From: Endomychus coccineus
Lineage: Eukaryota; Arthropoda; Insecta; Coleoptera; Endomychidae
Assembly: GCA_958510875.1 (NCBI GenBank)
Contig: OY294067.1
Span: 148,168,243-148,232,242 of the forward strand
Direction of reading: 5' to 3'
Length of the DNA stretch: 64,000 bases
The translations under genes were made by a program, and so were the position numbers. This document shows positions 1 to 7,723 of this stretch, piece by piece; within the stretch, counting starts at the first letter, position 1, and every line of letters starts with the position of its first letter. The notes below the pieces were generated by a model. That model did not search any database. It saw nothing but the letters and a program-made list of their open reading frames with translations, and was not told the DNA's origin.

Positions 1-632
1 ATATCCCCTACGTGGTATTTGTGGGGTAGGGCCAACTTAATGTGAGAGTAAGATTGTTTCAATATACGACTTTCATTCTGTTTCGTAACCTTAAACGGAG
101 CCATTTTTATAGTTCTATGTTTACGTTGATTATATTTTTCGGTGACTTCAGGGAGTGTATCCACCCATTTGTATTTCCCACTCAGACTGAATTGCTTGTA
201 GATCGCTTCTTTCAACGTTCGAATGACGCGTTCAGCAATGGCGGCTTTCTTCACAGAATACGTATTATAATGGTTGATTTTATGTTTTTTCATTAGCTCG
301 TCAAAGTGCCTGTTGAAGAATTCTTTTCCCTGATCGCTTTGCAGGTTCCTAGGCGTACGATGTGACCCTTCTAGCAATATAGAACTGACCGCTTTCCGAA
401 CCTCTTCGGCTGATTTCGTTTTCAGCGGGCGTGTCCACAGAAATTTCGAGAAGCAATCGATCACCACCAAAATGTATTTAAATCCATGATTTTCGCGCGC
501 ATAATTACCCATCTCGGCAAGATCCATTTGCCACAAGTCATCCAACCCTTTTATGATTGTTCTGCGACGTTTAAAATTCTTTCGAACAGGCTTATGAAGC
601 TCATCAACCACCTGCGATTTACCTTTAATCAT
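1..632 (-). CDS. Polinton integrase (retroviral-type, DDE), C-terminus beyond window
   Basis: On the minus strand an open frame runs from ATG at 632 to the window edge, 210 codons without a stop. The acidic triad is visible: Asp in VVIDCFSKF, Asp in LQSDQGKEFF, and Glu in AAIAERVIR about 34 residues further on, the spacing of the rve catalytic core. After it comes the usual basic helix followed by a KMAPFKVTKQ-like linker. It would insert the element into host DNA. The ATG overlaps the stop of the fibre-like gene upstream as ATGA (632-629), which suggests coupled translation or a shared transcript. The decayed homologue at 15220-16140 shows that a chromodomain should follow at the C-terminus. 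Confidence 0.9.
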   Translation of the reverse strand, partial: MIKGKSQVVDELHKPVRKNFKRRRTIIKGLDDLWQMDLAEMGNYARENHGFKYILVVIDCFSKFLWTRPLKTKSAEEVRKAVSSILLEGSHRTPRNLQSDQGKEFFNRHFDELMKKHKINHYNTYSVKKAAIAERVIRTLKEAIYKQFSLSGKYKWVDTLPEVTEKYNQRKHRTIKMAPFKVTKQNESRILKQSYSHIKLALPHKYHVGD

Positions 633-1573
633 TTTTTGGCGTCGATCGGTGTTGTCGGAGCTAATAACTTTTGTGGTGGTGGTGAGGTGGTAGGAGCTCT
701 CTTATAAGGATGATGATGAGATGAGGCGGCTTCACCTTTTGCTTTTTTTGATATCTTCAGCGTAGCACCCGTAGTCAAACTGATGAGGACATCAATCGCT
801 TGTTCTATTTGCAACACTTTGCTTTCGATGGTCTGTATACGTGTGGTCATAGGCTGATCATTAGTACTACGCGTTTTATAGTTTAATTCTATAGTTATCA
901 GTTTACTATTGATGGTCTGTATACTATCGAATAGGTCGTTATATTTCGAACTGTTTTCTTGATCGTTACTAACAAGTGTTTCATAGTCTTCACGTATTTT
1001 CTTCAATAATTTTTCAAGATTTGCCTCATTTGCTTTATTAGTTTTGAACGATGCTATCATACCATCTACAAGTTTTTCAATTTTAATTCTATTTTGTGTT
1101 GTAGAAGCAATCAGAGAGTCTGTGAATTCTTTGTTTTCGATGTGAAGGTACCCACCCTCATTATGTATACTCTGTTTTATAGCTGTAGAGTTGACATCAC
1201 TGTGATTTTTGTATGACTGTATTTCGGTATAAAGGATCTTCAAATCTTCGCGAAGTGCATCTATTAATCGTGTTAAACTTGGAATTGAGGAATTCGTGAT
1301 GTTATTGACGTTTATATGAATGGCTGCATACTTTACCAAAACTTCACTTAAATTCGCATTCACTCTAGTGATAGTGTTATCTACATATGCTTTGTTTGCA
1401 ACATCATTATCCGAGATAGGTATTTTCACATTACAAATTTTCAAATTTTCCATATCCACATCACCTTCGGGCGTATGCCTTAAAATGTTCATAAACATCG
1501 ATCTGCGTTTAAAAACGTCGACGATGCTATCACCCGACAACGCTGATCGTCTACCGAACTTATCAAGACTCAT
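629..1573 (-). CDS. Fibre-like coiled-coil protein
   Basis: This is a 314-residue protein. Residues about 40-70 contain ISDNDVANKAYVDNTI, a pattern seen at the shaft start of phage and virus fibre proteins (D-x-A-x-K-x-Y-V-D). A long heptad-rich stretch without Cys follows (about 70-265), predicted to be a trimeric or dimeric coiled coil, and then a basic, Pro/Ser/His-rich tail. I infer a virion spike or fibre; no enzymatic motif is visible. It lies 33 bp after the DUF8207-like gene and overlaps the integrase start. A shorter, decayed version with the same DVANEVYVD motif sits at 14552-15202 in the other element, in the same relative order. Confidence 0.6.
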   Translation of the reverse strand: MSLDKFGRRSALSGDSIVDVFKRRSMFMNILRHTPEGDVDMENLKICNVKIPISDNDVANKAYVDNTITRVNANLSEVLVKYAAIHINVNNITNSSIPSLTRLIDALREDLKILYTEIQSYKNHSDVNSTAIKQSIHNEGGYLHIENKEFTDSLIASTTQNRIKIEKLVDGMIASFKTNKANEANLEKLLKKIREDYETLVSNDQENSSKYNDLFDSIQTINSKLITIELNYKTRSTNDQPMTTRIQTIESKVLQIEQAIDVLISLTTGATLKISKKAKGEAASSHHHPYKRAPTTSPPPQKLLAPTTPIDAKK

Positions 1574-1606
1574 TATATAAATGGTGTTGGGTTGAAGTAT
1601 CCAGTA

Positions 1607-2494
1607 CTAATATATGATGTTTGCCTCTCTTAGTTCATTCATTATAGCAACAATTTCATTATCGTGTGAAGTATTTCCAGCTTGTTGTGATGCCATCAGT
1701 AGTTTTAGTCGGTCCACCAGCTCGTTTGGATCATCCCAAAAAATATATTCCATAGGCTTCTTGTTGTATGTTAAATGTAAACCGCTACCGCTTGCTGCTG
1801 CTGTCGAAGTCGTCTCCAACGACGATACAGAGGCTGGTCTAAACATAGGTTTAATTATGGACATGTACTTTATCGCACTGGTACCCTTCAAACGACCATT
1901 AACATTTTTATGTGCATTTGTTAACCTCAAAATTTCTTTGTATGCTGCTCGATCGTTATTCGTGAATTTTGTGGGTGTTTTGTAGAATATGAGATCGTAC
2001 AATCCAGGTGTCCCCTTTGCGCTATATCCTGCAGTTTCGATATTCTCCCCGAATATTATCTTTTTAACACCTAGAATCCAACCGGCAGAGCTCGCATCAT
2101 AAACAGGTCCATATACTTTATCGATTTTCTTGTTGTTTTCCCAATGCTCTTGAACGTATTTACGAACTTGTGGGGGGTAATGTGCAAGTGAAGGTTCAAT
2201 CTCAGTCATAGCATCATCGAACGCGTCATCCTCCTCTCCCCCCCCCTCTTCTTCTTCTTCTTCTTCGTCATCGTTATCTTTAGGTTCTAATTTTATTTCT
2301 TTTTTCATTAACTGCGCAGTAAGATGTTTAATTTTTTTAACGATCGCTTTCAATGGTGTGGCGATAGGTTTGAACAGTTGTTCTATTGATTCGTCTTCTT
2401 CAGATTTACCTAGCTTCAAGGCCAAATATTTCTTCCTTATAGACTTACTCAATTCGAAGATTTTTCGCTTACGTGCTAACTGATCGGCGTCCAT
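1607..2494 (-). CDS. DUF8207-like protein of arthropod Polintons
   Basis: This is a 295-residue protein. The N-terminal 60 residues are basic and helical (ARKRKIFELSKSIRKKY). A strongly acidic run of Glu/Asp follows (about 75-95), then a globular domain with KGTPGLYDLIF and a Thr-Asn-Ala-His segment, and a C-terminal EYIFWDDPNELVDRLKLL motif. From memory this layout matches a family of unknown function (DUF8207) repeatedly found in insect and spider elements of this type. Its function is unknown; the constant position between ATPase and fibre suggests a virion or DNA-associated role. ATG at 2494 is the first in frame and has a TATA-like box 34 bp upstream. A decayed homologue is at 13495-14563. 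Confidence 0.7.
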   Translation of the reverse strand: MDADQLARKRKIFELSKSIRKKYLALKLGKSEEDESIEQLFKPIATPLKAIVKKIKHLTAQLMKKEIKLEPKDNDDEEEEEEEGGGEEDDAFDDAMTEIEPSLAHYPPQVRKYVQEHWENNKKIDKVYGPVYDASSAGWILGVKKIIFGENIETAGYSAKGTPGLYDLIFYKTPTKFTNNDRAAYKEILRLTNAHKNVNGRLKGTSAIKYMSIIKPMFRPASVSSLETTSTAAASGSGLHLTYNKKPMEYIFWDDPNELVDRLKLLMASQQAGNTSHDNEIVAIMNELREANIIY

Positions 2495-2520
2495 CTTGTA
2501 TTTGGACTAAAATTAACAAT

Positions 2521-3210
2521 TCACGTTTTTATATATACGTCGAAACCTTTGCGGTATCTACCATCGTTCAAGTCGAAATCCTTTGCAATGACCAAAGTTC
2601 CGAAATTATCCGTCCAGGACATGGCGCACATCTTCTTGAACTGATTGAAATCGACGTCGGGCGATACGTGCTCATCAAATACATGCTTCAAATTGATCTC
2701 GTCCTGCTTAAAAAGAACGATCAAATTACAATTGTCGCGAATCAATTGTTTTGGTATTTTCGAGTACGTTTGACACAGATATGCCGCATCGATATTCTTA
2801 TGTCTACACATGGAATAGTATTCCTGAATTTTTTGTTGGCCCTCGCACGCGATGTCATCAAAAAGGAATATGGAATTAGCTTTAGCCTCGTTTGGGCTTA
2901 TTATTTCCTCGTTGTCCTTATGGGGAAAATAGCCGACACCTTTAACTCGATCTAAAACTTCCTGCAACAGTTGATACTTGGGTTGATACAACGACTTTGA
3001 GTATACGTAGACGTTTTTGAACTTTGCCCCATTTGGATTGAATAATAGCGATAACATCACGTTCGTTTTACCATACCCACTAGGTTCACAAATTATAGCG
3101 CGAAAAGAGTCGGGTAACAATTTACCATGTTCACCTATGCGATAAGTAGTCGCCGACCCGAGGTCTAAATTTTCGATGGGCAGTGTCTGCTCTTCTTGAA
3201 CGGTCTTCAT
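2521..3210 (-). CDS. Genome-packaging ATPase (FtsK/HerA type)
   Basis: This is a 229-residue P-loop ATPase. Walker A is CEPSGYGKTNVML (about residues 41-53). Walker B is SIFLFDDIACE, near residue 115. An IPKQLIRDNCNLIVLF segment matches the sensor region of A32-like packaging ATPases. It is expected to pump the element's DNA into capsids. It is divergently arranged with the phospholipase-like gene at 3283 across a 72-bp gap with one TATA-like box. It is clearly homologous to the two ATPase copies in the inverted repeats of the second element (12760-13452 and 20409-21098); the intact one there also has exactly 229 residues. Confidence 0.9.
   Translation of the reverse strand: MKTVQEEQTLPIENLDLGSATTYRIGEHGKLLPDSFRAIICEPSGYGKTNVMLSLLFNPNGAKFKNVYVYSKSLYQPKYQLLQEVLDRVKGVGYFPHKDNEEIISPNEAKANSIFLFDDIACEGQQKIQEYYSMCRHKNIDAAYLCQTYSKIPKQLIRDNCNLIVLFKQDEINLKHVFDEHVSPDVDFNQFKKMCAMSWTDNFGTLVIAKDFDLNDGRYRKGFDVYIKT
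2528..2535 (-). promoter_or_regulatory. TATA-like box before the DUF8207-like gene
   Basis: On the minus strand TATATAAA lies 34 bp upstream of the ATG at 2494, within the short space after the ATPase stop at 2521 and the last ATPase codons. The same spacing is seen for the boxes at 3244 and 4913. Promoter function is inferred. Confidence 0.5.
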
Positions 3211-3243
3211 ATTGTGAGGTAGTTTGAATCTGATGATTGCTTT

Positions 3244-3251
3244 TATAAATA
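3244..3251. promoter_or_regulatory. Shared bidirectional TATA-like box
   Basis: TATAAATA (reverse complement TATTTATA) sits at the centre of the 72-bp gap between the ATPase ATG (3210, minus) and the phospholipase-like ATG (3283, plus). It is about 32-34 bp from each ATG. No other TATA-like sequence is in the gap, so it may serve both genes. This is inferred from position only. Confidence 0.5.
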
Positions 3252-3282
3252 GAAACGTTCGGAGATCGCGAGCTCAATATCA

Positions 3283-4053
3283 ATGTTGATCTATCAGGGT
3301 GAAGGTCTGTTGAATTCGCTCATAAACAGTCTCCCGTTCGAAGTACATATTCCATCGTATCAATTCTGTGGACCTGGTACTAAGCTACAGAAGCGACTTG
3401 CGCGTGGCGATAAAGGTGTTAGTCCGTTGGATTCGGCCTGTCGCGAACAGGACATAGCTTATTCTCAGCACAAATCTCTAGAAGATCGTCATAAGGCCGA
3501 TAAAATATTAGAGGACGCAGCTTGGCAGCGTGTTAAATCTAAGGACGCTAAGGCCGGCGAAAGACTAGCTAGTCTATTGGTTACTGGGGGAATGAAAGTT
3601 AAACGTAAACTAGGAATGGGTCTTAAGAAACGTGCTGGTCGTCGTCGTGGAGGATGTTGCTTTCGGAAAGATATAGTGGGACATATTTCTAAGTCTATGG
3701 AACCGTCTGCGTCGTTGCGAAAGTCTGCTATGAATGCATTGAAAGCTGCACGAATAGCTATTAAGCGAGTCGGAGGTAAGAAGCGTGTTAAAGTACCACG
3801 CATAATACCCCTGCCGAAATCTGGAGGATTCCTCCCGTTATTACTACCTATTTTGGGGGCGCTGGGGGCCTTAGGGTCTGTGGCGGGTGGTGCAAGTGCC
3901 ATCGCTAATACAGTAGTCAATGCTAGAAATGCCAAAAAGAAGCTTGAAGAGGATCAGCGTCATCATGCAGCTATGGAATCGTTAGGTAAAGGATTATACT
4001 TGCGGAAGAATGCGAAAGGTGGATTTGGGTTGTTTTTGAAGAAACAACAATAA
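3283..4053 (+). CDS. Phospholipase-A2-like / pVI-like minor core protein
   Basis: This is a 256-residue protein. The N-terminus has a PLA2-like calcium loop FCGPGT (28-33) and the helix LDSACREQDIAY (49-60). Parvovirus-type PLA2 domains have His-Asp here; this copy has Gln-Asp (Q56, codon 3448-3450), so the catalytic histidine is lost. The decayed homologue at 16420 still has His-Asp. The middle is very basic (KKRAGRRRGG), and a hydrophobic segment of about 25 residues (around 183-207, LLLPILGALGALGSVAGG) follows. The C-terminus is helical and basic. The family probably acts in membrane breach and DNA binding. The protease gene follows after 29 bp. As seen, this copy probably has no lipase activity. 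Confidence 0.75.
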   Translation: MLIYQGEGLLNSLINSLPFEVHIPSYQFCGPGTKLQKRLARGDKGVSPLDSACREQDIAYSQHKSLEDRHKADKILEDAAWQRVKSKDAKAGERLASLLVTGGMKVKRKLGMGLKKRAGRRRGGCCFRKDIVGHISKSMEPSASLRKSAMNALKAARIAIKRVGGKKRVKVPRIIPLPKSGGFLPLLLPILGALGALGSVAGGASAIANTVVNARNAKKKLEEDQRHHAAMESLGKGLYLRKNAKGGFGLFLKKQQ

Positions 4054-4082
4054 AACTTCCAACAGAGCTGCCCAATACACCG

Positions 4083-4431
4083 TTGTATGATGTGGATTTG
4101 GTGCGTTTCGCGAAAAAAATGAAAATACCTCATTTTCGTGGTGTCTTTATGCGAGACAATTTACCTAGGAAACGTCCTTGGAGGCAAGAATGTGCCATTT
4201 TGAATTTGGATTCGATCAAAAACAGCGGTACTCATTGGGTGGCCTTTAGAAAAATAAATAACCAAGTGGAATACTTTGACTCTTTTGGAAATTTGAAAAC
4301 CACCAAAGGAACTAGTTCGATATTTGGGTGGTGGTGGTGGGGTTAGAATTTTCTATAATAACGACGCTTATCAAAAGTATGATCAGGTGATTTGTGGACA
4401 TTTATGTTTGAAATTCCTCAGTTCTACGTAA
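4083..4431 (+). pseudogene. Adenain-like cysteine protease, start lost and frameshifted
   Basis: The frame encodes an adenovirus-type (C5) maturation protease, with IPHFRGVFMRD and the catalytic-His segment GTHWVAF, then YFDSFG. The position matching the ATG of the homologue at 17220 is TTG here (4083), and no in-frame ATG precedes it back to the stop at 3987. A run of four A (4296-4299) puts the rest out of frame; the catalytic-Cys segment ICGHLCLKFL resumes in another frame and ends at TAA 4429-4431. The frame as it stands stops at 4346, before the cysteine. The enzyme would process capsid precursors. A sequencing error in the A run is possible. Confidence 0.8.
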
Positions 4432-4450
4432 ACATCTAGAGTGAGCAGTC

Positions 4451-4885
4451 ATGTCTGAATCATACGATAAATTTATCGGAAAGATTATGCAACAACTTTC
4501 TGTTGATATTCAAAGACCTGGAATGCATGCAATCATCCGATACGTATATGATAATCTAATAAAAGCAATGGAAAAACCTTCAAGCGAACTGAGCAAAAGA
4601 GACTTATTATTTCTCCCGATGGAATACATTCTAAAACATTTGGATTTGATGTCTCTCAATCAGAATGAAGTTCCGAAATATAAGTTGAACACCCTTTACC
4701 GTCATATGAGGTGTACGGAACATATCGACGAAGATTGCGATTGTCTGCCGCCTCCTCGCAAACTATGTTCGCAATGTTTATCTGAACAGATATCGGAGGT
4801 CATGGAGACCGAGGGAATAACGCATCATGAGAAGCAGGTGTTGATTGAAGAAGTGTGCAGAGACGATCCATACTTTATGCGATAA
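4451..4885 (+). CDS. Small Cys-rich protein of unknown function
   Basis: This is a 144-residue protein that I do not recognise. The first 85 residues look helical. A cluster MRCTEHIDEDCDCLPPPR followed by KLCSQCLSEQ (about 93-120) contains five Cys and a His and may bind zinc. It lies between the protease and the minor capsid gene, reads in the same direction, and has no counterpart in the second element, where protease is followed directly by minor capsid. ATG at 4451 is the first in frame and lies 20 bp after the protease frame ends. It is open and gene-like in composition. A role in virion assembly or regulation is only a guess. Confidence 0.55.
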   Translation: MSESYDKFIGKIMQQLSVDIQRPGMHAIIRYVYDNLIKAMEKPSSELSKRDLLFLPMEYILKHLDLMSLNQNEVPKYKLNTLYRHMRCTEHIDEDCDCLPPPRKLCSQCLSEQISEVMETEGITHHEKQVLIEEVCRDDPYFMR

Positions 4886-4912
4886 TACTTATTCCATATA
4901 TTAATGTGCAAA

Positions 4913-4920
4913 TATAAATA
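4913..4920 (+). promoter_or_regulatory. TATA-like box before the minor capsid gene
   Basis: TATAAATAGAAATGTT starts at 4913, 38 bp before the ATG at 4951. It matches the sequence at 3244 (TATAAATAGAAACGTT) at 15 of 16 positions and has the same distance to its ATG. That suggests a common late-gene core promoter with a very short leader. Confidence 0.5.
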
Positions 4921-4950
4921 GAAATGTTACAATAAATTCTTATCAGTATC

Positions 4951-5649
4951 ATGTCGCAGTTATTCACGCTAACAAGCACCAACCATATATTCTCGTTCAC
5001 ACCGCAGAATTCGATCGAGTTGAAGTCTGATAAGCGATACTATTTGGCTTTGTTAGGATTCACTTCTTATAACTCTATACCGAATATCGAGAACGAGAAA
5101 TTTTACTATTTGGGGGACGATGGAAAGACTTTGAAAACAATCGAAATACCTTCGGGTAACTACGAACTATCCGACATTGAAGAATTAATTCGGAAAAGAT
5201 TGAACGTGAAAGAAGATGTCTTCTCGCTGAAGCCCAATAACAATACATTGAAGTGTGAGATATTCTATAAGAACCACGACATTTCGTTTGTTAAGGAAGA
5301 TAGCCTAGGCAAAATATTGGGGTTTTCGCGTAAAGTCTTGAAAAAGGGCGTGGTGCACATGTCCGATTTACCAGTCAACATTATAAAAGTAAGCAACATC
5401 CGATTCGAATCAAACATTACCGTGGGAGCCTTCTACCGAGATAGACCTACGCATACGATCTACGACTTCCCCATCACAGACGATCCTGGCTATAGAATTG
5501 TGGAACGTCCGAAGAATCCTCTATATTTATCAGTGTCAGATATCGGTGAAATTACCAACATCACCGTACTCGCCCTAGATCAACATTCGAACCCGGTAAA
5601 TTTTCGAGGTGAAGAAAGTGTTTTACATCTACATTTACAAGAAGTCTGA
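4951..5649 (+). CDS. Minor capsid (penton-like) protein
   Basis: This is a 232-residue beta-rich protein in the position of the Polinton minor capsid gene, the single-jelly-roll pentamer at the vertices. Visible landmarks shared with the decayed homologue at 17620-18337 are YNSIPNIE, IPSGNYELSDIEE, LGFSRKVL, PVNIIKV and, near the end, VNFRGEE. It has no signal peptide or membrane segment. ATG at 4951 is supported by the TATA-like box 38 bp upstream and by alignment of its first residues with similar proteins. It reads toward the major capsid gene, with only a 48-codon frame between. The fold assignment comes from family knowledge and position, not from a structure. Confidence 0.7.
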   Translation: MSQLFTLTSTNHIFSFTPQNSIELKSDKRYYLALLGFTSYNSIPNIENEKFYYLGDDGKTLKTIEIPSGNYELSDIEELIRKRLNVKEDVFSLKPNNNTLKCEIFYKNHDISFVKEDSLGKILGFSRKVLKKGVVHMSDLPVNIIKVSNIRFESNITVGAFYRDRPTHTIYDFPITDDPGYRIVERPKNPLYLSVSDIGEITNITVLALDQHSNPVNFRGEESVLHLHLQEV

Positions 5650-5658
5650 GAACAGAAT

Positions 5659-5805
5659 ATGGGATTTGTTGTTGCTGTGGGTAATAAAAGAACCTCACAC
5701 ACTTCATATTCATCAGTCTTCAACAAAACACCGAAAGTGCGAGAGCTAACCCTCACCAAAGCCAACCGATTAGTTCTACAATCTTTAGGGTTTCGCCTTA
5801 AATAA
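5659..5805 (+). CDS. Very small basic protein between the capsid genes
   Basis: This is a 48-residue frame with ATG at 5659 and TAA at 5803-5805, filling almost the whole gap between the minor (ends 5649) and major (starts 5808) capsid genes. It has a basic middle and ends in NRLVLQSLGFRLK. A short protein ending in a similar Asn-x-x-Leu-x-x-Leu-Gly pattern is, as far as I recall, common beside capsid genes in arthropod Polintons. I see no equivalent in the second element at 18338-18460. The tight fit between neighbours supports it being real. Function is unknown; a capsid cement or scaffold peptide is possible. Confidence 0.5.
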   Translation: MGFVVAVGNKRTSHTSYSSVFNKTPKVRELTLTKANRLVLQSLGFRLK

Positions 5806-5807
5806 AA

Positions 5808-7076
5808 ATGCCTGATAAGCGAAAGTTTGGTGGTGTAGATGTTGATGGTGGAGATAACAATGTTATCTCATCAATTTTCGATTTATACCAGCAGCCGAAA
5901 TTCGATGAGTCGATTCGGAAAGCCGAGTATAGATCGATTACACCGTTCGTTAAAGCCTTCAATAACAGCGACATCGTGGAGTTTGGAATAAATCAAGTGG
6001 ACGCGTTTTTTTCCATGAAGGATACTCTATTGGTGATCAAGGGAAAAATCGAAGTGAAGGGTGGAGGTAATGTTATATTGTTGCCGAATTATGGAGCCTT
6101 CCTTTTCGACTCGTGCTCGTACGTTGAGAGTGGTAGGGACATCGAAACAGTTCGAGATCCTGGTATAGTCAGCGTTGTTCGAGCATTTACCTGCTACACA
6201 TCTACAGCTTCTACGCATATGGCTACCGCTAGTTGGTTGTACCCCCTTGAGAGCGTAGTTTTGCACGAAACTAAATCATTCAGTCTATTGATTCCACTGA
6301 AGCATATATTCAACATTTTCAACGATTACCCGATGATTACATTTGGTAGGCAGACTATTCGACTGGTGCGTGCTCGAAACGATAACGATTGCGTTAACAT
6401 TGAGACCGCCACGACCACCGTTAAATTCCTGATTGATAGTATGGAATTGAAAGTGAAGTATATCTATCCTAACGATATAATTAGAGAAAAGCTCTCGCGA
6501 GCAATCAAGAGTGATTCGCACATCCTAATTCCATTCCGGAAGTGGGAATGCCATGAGCTTCCTGCCATAACAAGCGAGGCCCGACGAGAAATTTGGGCGG
6601 TCAAGACTAGTGCGGCAGTTGAAAAACCTCGCTATGTCATAGTATTCTTTCAAACGGACAAACGAAACAATGTGAAGTCTAACCCCACAATATTTGATCA
6701 TCTGGATATAACAAGTATTCGCTTATCTCTAAACGGCGAATATTACCCTAACGAGCGAATGAACTTGGACTTTGCCAAGGATGATTTCGCGCTCGCTCAC
6801 CATAACTACACAGAGTTCTACTCTAGCTATACAAATTCCTCGTCGACTGCTGTGAAACAACCAATGTTAGATTACACCAGTTTCAAAAAGCGCGCTCTCT
6901 ACATAATCGATTGTTCGAAACAGGAGGAAGCAGTGAAATCTGCAACTGTTGATGTGCGATTGGAAATCGAGGCAGATAAGGAATTTCCAGCCAATACGAA
7001 AGCATATTGTATCATCATTCACGATTGTTTGATGGAGTACTCCCCACTCTCGGAAATAGTGAAGAGTCTGATCTAA
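5808..7076 (+). CDS. Major capsid protein (double jelly roll)
   Basis: This is a 422-residue protein with landmarks of the arthropod Polinton hexon-like family: SITPFVKAFN near residue 45, ETVRDPGIVSVVRAF (about 115-130), and REIWAVKTSAAVEKPRYVIV (about 262), which is the most conserved stretch. It ends in IIIHDCLMEYSPLS. It has no signal peptide or membrane helix, as expected for a double-jelly-roll shell protein. It is smaller than many Polinton major capsids from other phyla. ATG at 5808 follows the small gene by 2 bp. The homologue at 18420-19743 is broken. The assignment rests on sequence landmarks and gene order; the fold itself is inferred. Confidence 0.8.
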   Translation: MPDKRKFGGVDVDGGDNNVISSIFDLYQQPKFDESIRKAEYRSITPFVKAFNNSDIVEFGINQVDAFFSMKDTLLVIKGKIEVKGGGNVILLPNYGAFLFDSCSYVESGRDIETVRDPGIVSVVRAFTCYTSTASTHMATASWLYPLESVVLHETKSFSLLIPLKHIFNIFNDYPMITFGRQTIRLVRARNDNDCVNIETATTTVKFLIDSMELKVKYIYPNDIIREKLSRAIKSDSHILIPFRKWECHELPAITSEARREIWAVKTSAAVEKPRYVIVFFQTDKRNNVKSNPTIFDHLDITSIRLSLNGEYYPNERMNLDFAKDDFALAHHNYTEFYSSYTNSSSTAVKQPMLDYTSFKKRALYIIDCSKQEEAVKSATVDVRLEIEADKEFPANTKAYCIIIHDCLMEYSPLSEIVKSLI

Positions 7077-7123
7077 AACTTACTGTCTAACGACTATGAG
7101 CGATCAGTTAAGTACGAGCCATC

Positions 7124-7630
7124 ATGAGGATAGCATTGGTTGACATTCAGGGATTCATCATCGATGATGTGTTTCACCCCAAAGAAATGTCTATACAAAT
7201 TGCGTTCAAACGACATTATTCGTTGTTTAAGCCGCCCACACCGCTAACGATGTTAAGTGAGAAGGATCGAAAATCCGCTTGGTATTTGGAACATTTTTGT
7301 CATGGTTTGGAATATACATCGGGCGATGTGGAATATGAAGAAATTGATACTATCCTAAGATTGACTCTACTGTGTGCAGCAGACATTATATATGTTCGAG
7401 GTCATCAAAAAGCAGAATTTCTCGCGAATAAGTGCAAGGAGCTAGATATCTTTCCACGAATCGTAGATGTATGCAGTTTCGACAACACCCTATGCCAAAC
7501 GGGAAAATTCGAGCCTACAAACAGACTGAGCTGCCTAAATCATCGCAATGATGGTGGGAAATATATGTGTGCAGTCAACCATGTCGATAACCTACAACGT
7601 TGGTTCCTCACGATCATACTTCCTAAATGA
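7124..7630 (+). CDS. 168-residue accessory protein of arthropod Polintons, function unknown
   Basis: The protein starts MRIALVDIQGF and contains FKPPTPLTML, WYLEHFCHGLEY and DIIYVRGHQKAEFL. These motifs recur, as far as I remember, in small proteins of metazoan Polinton-like elements. The Asp in the first strand followed by spaced acidic residues could fit an RNase-H-fold nuclease, but this is speculative. The C-terminus has five Cys and several His. It is the last gene of the rightward block, 47 bp after the major capsid stop, and is followed by AATAAA near 7648. The second element lacks it: there the poly(A)-like region follows the major capsid gene directly. Confidence 0.6.
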   Translation: MRIALVDIQGFIIDDVFHPKEMSIQIAFKRHYSLFKPPTPLTMLSEKDRKSAWYLEHFCHGLEYTSGDVEYEEIDTILRLTLLCAADIIYVRGHQKAEFLANKCKELDIFPRIVDVCSFDNTLCQTGKFEPTNRLSCLNHRNDGGKYMCAVNHVDNLQRWFLTIILPK

Positions 7631-7723
7631 AATGTACTTTTCTTAAAAATAAATAGAAAATATTATTAATATTCGATATTTCATTTCTCATACACCTCCC
7701 ACCCACACACCATAAACGACTTT

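Noticed and set aside
3489..3935. 148-codon minus-strand frame inside the phospholipase-like gene
   Set aside because: Antisense of a basic, GC-richer coding region; no motif and no counterpart in copy 2.
6027..6521. Minus-strand frames inside the major capsid gene
   Set aside because: Antisense to a well-supported gene, without motifs.
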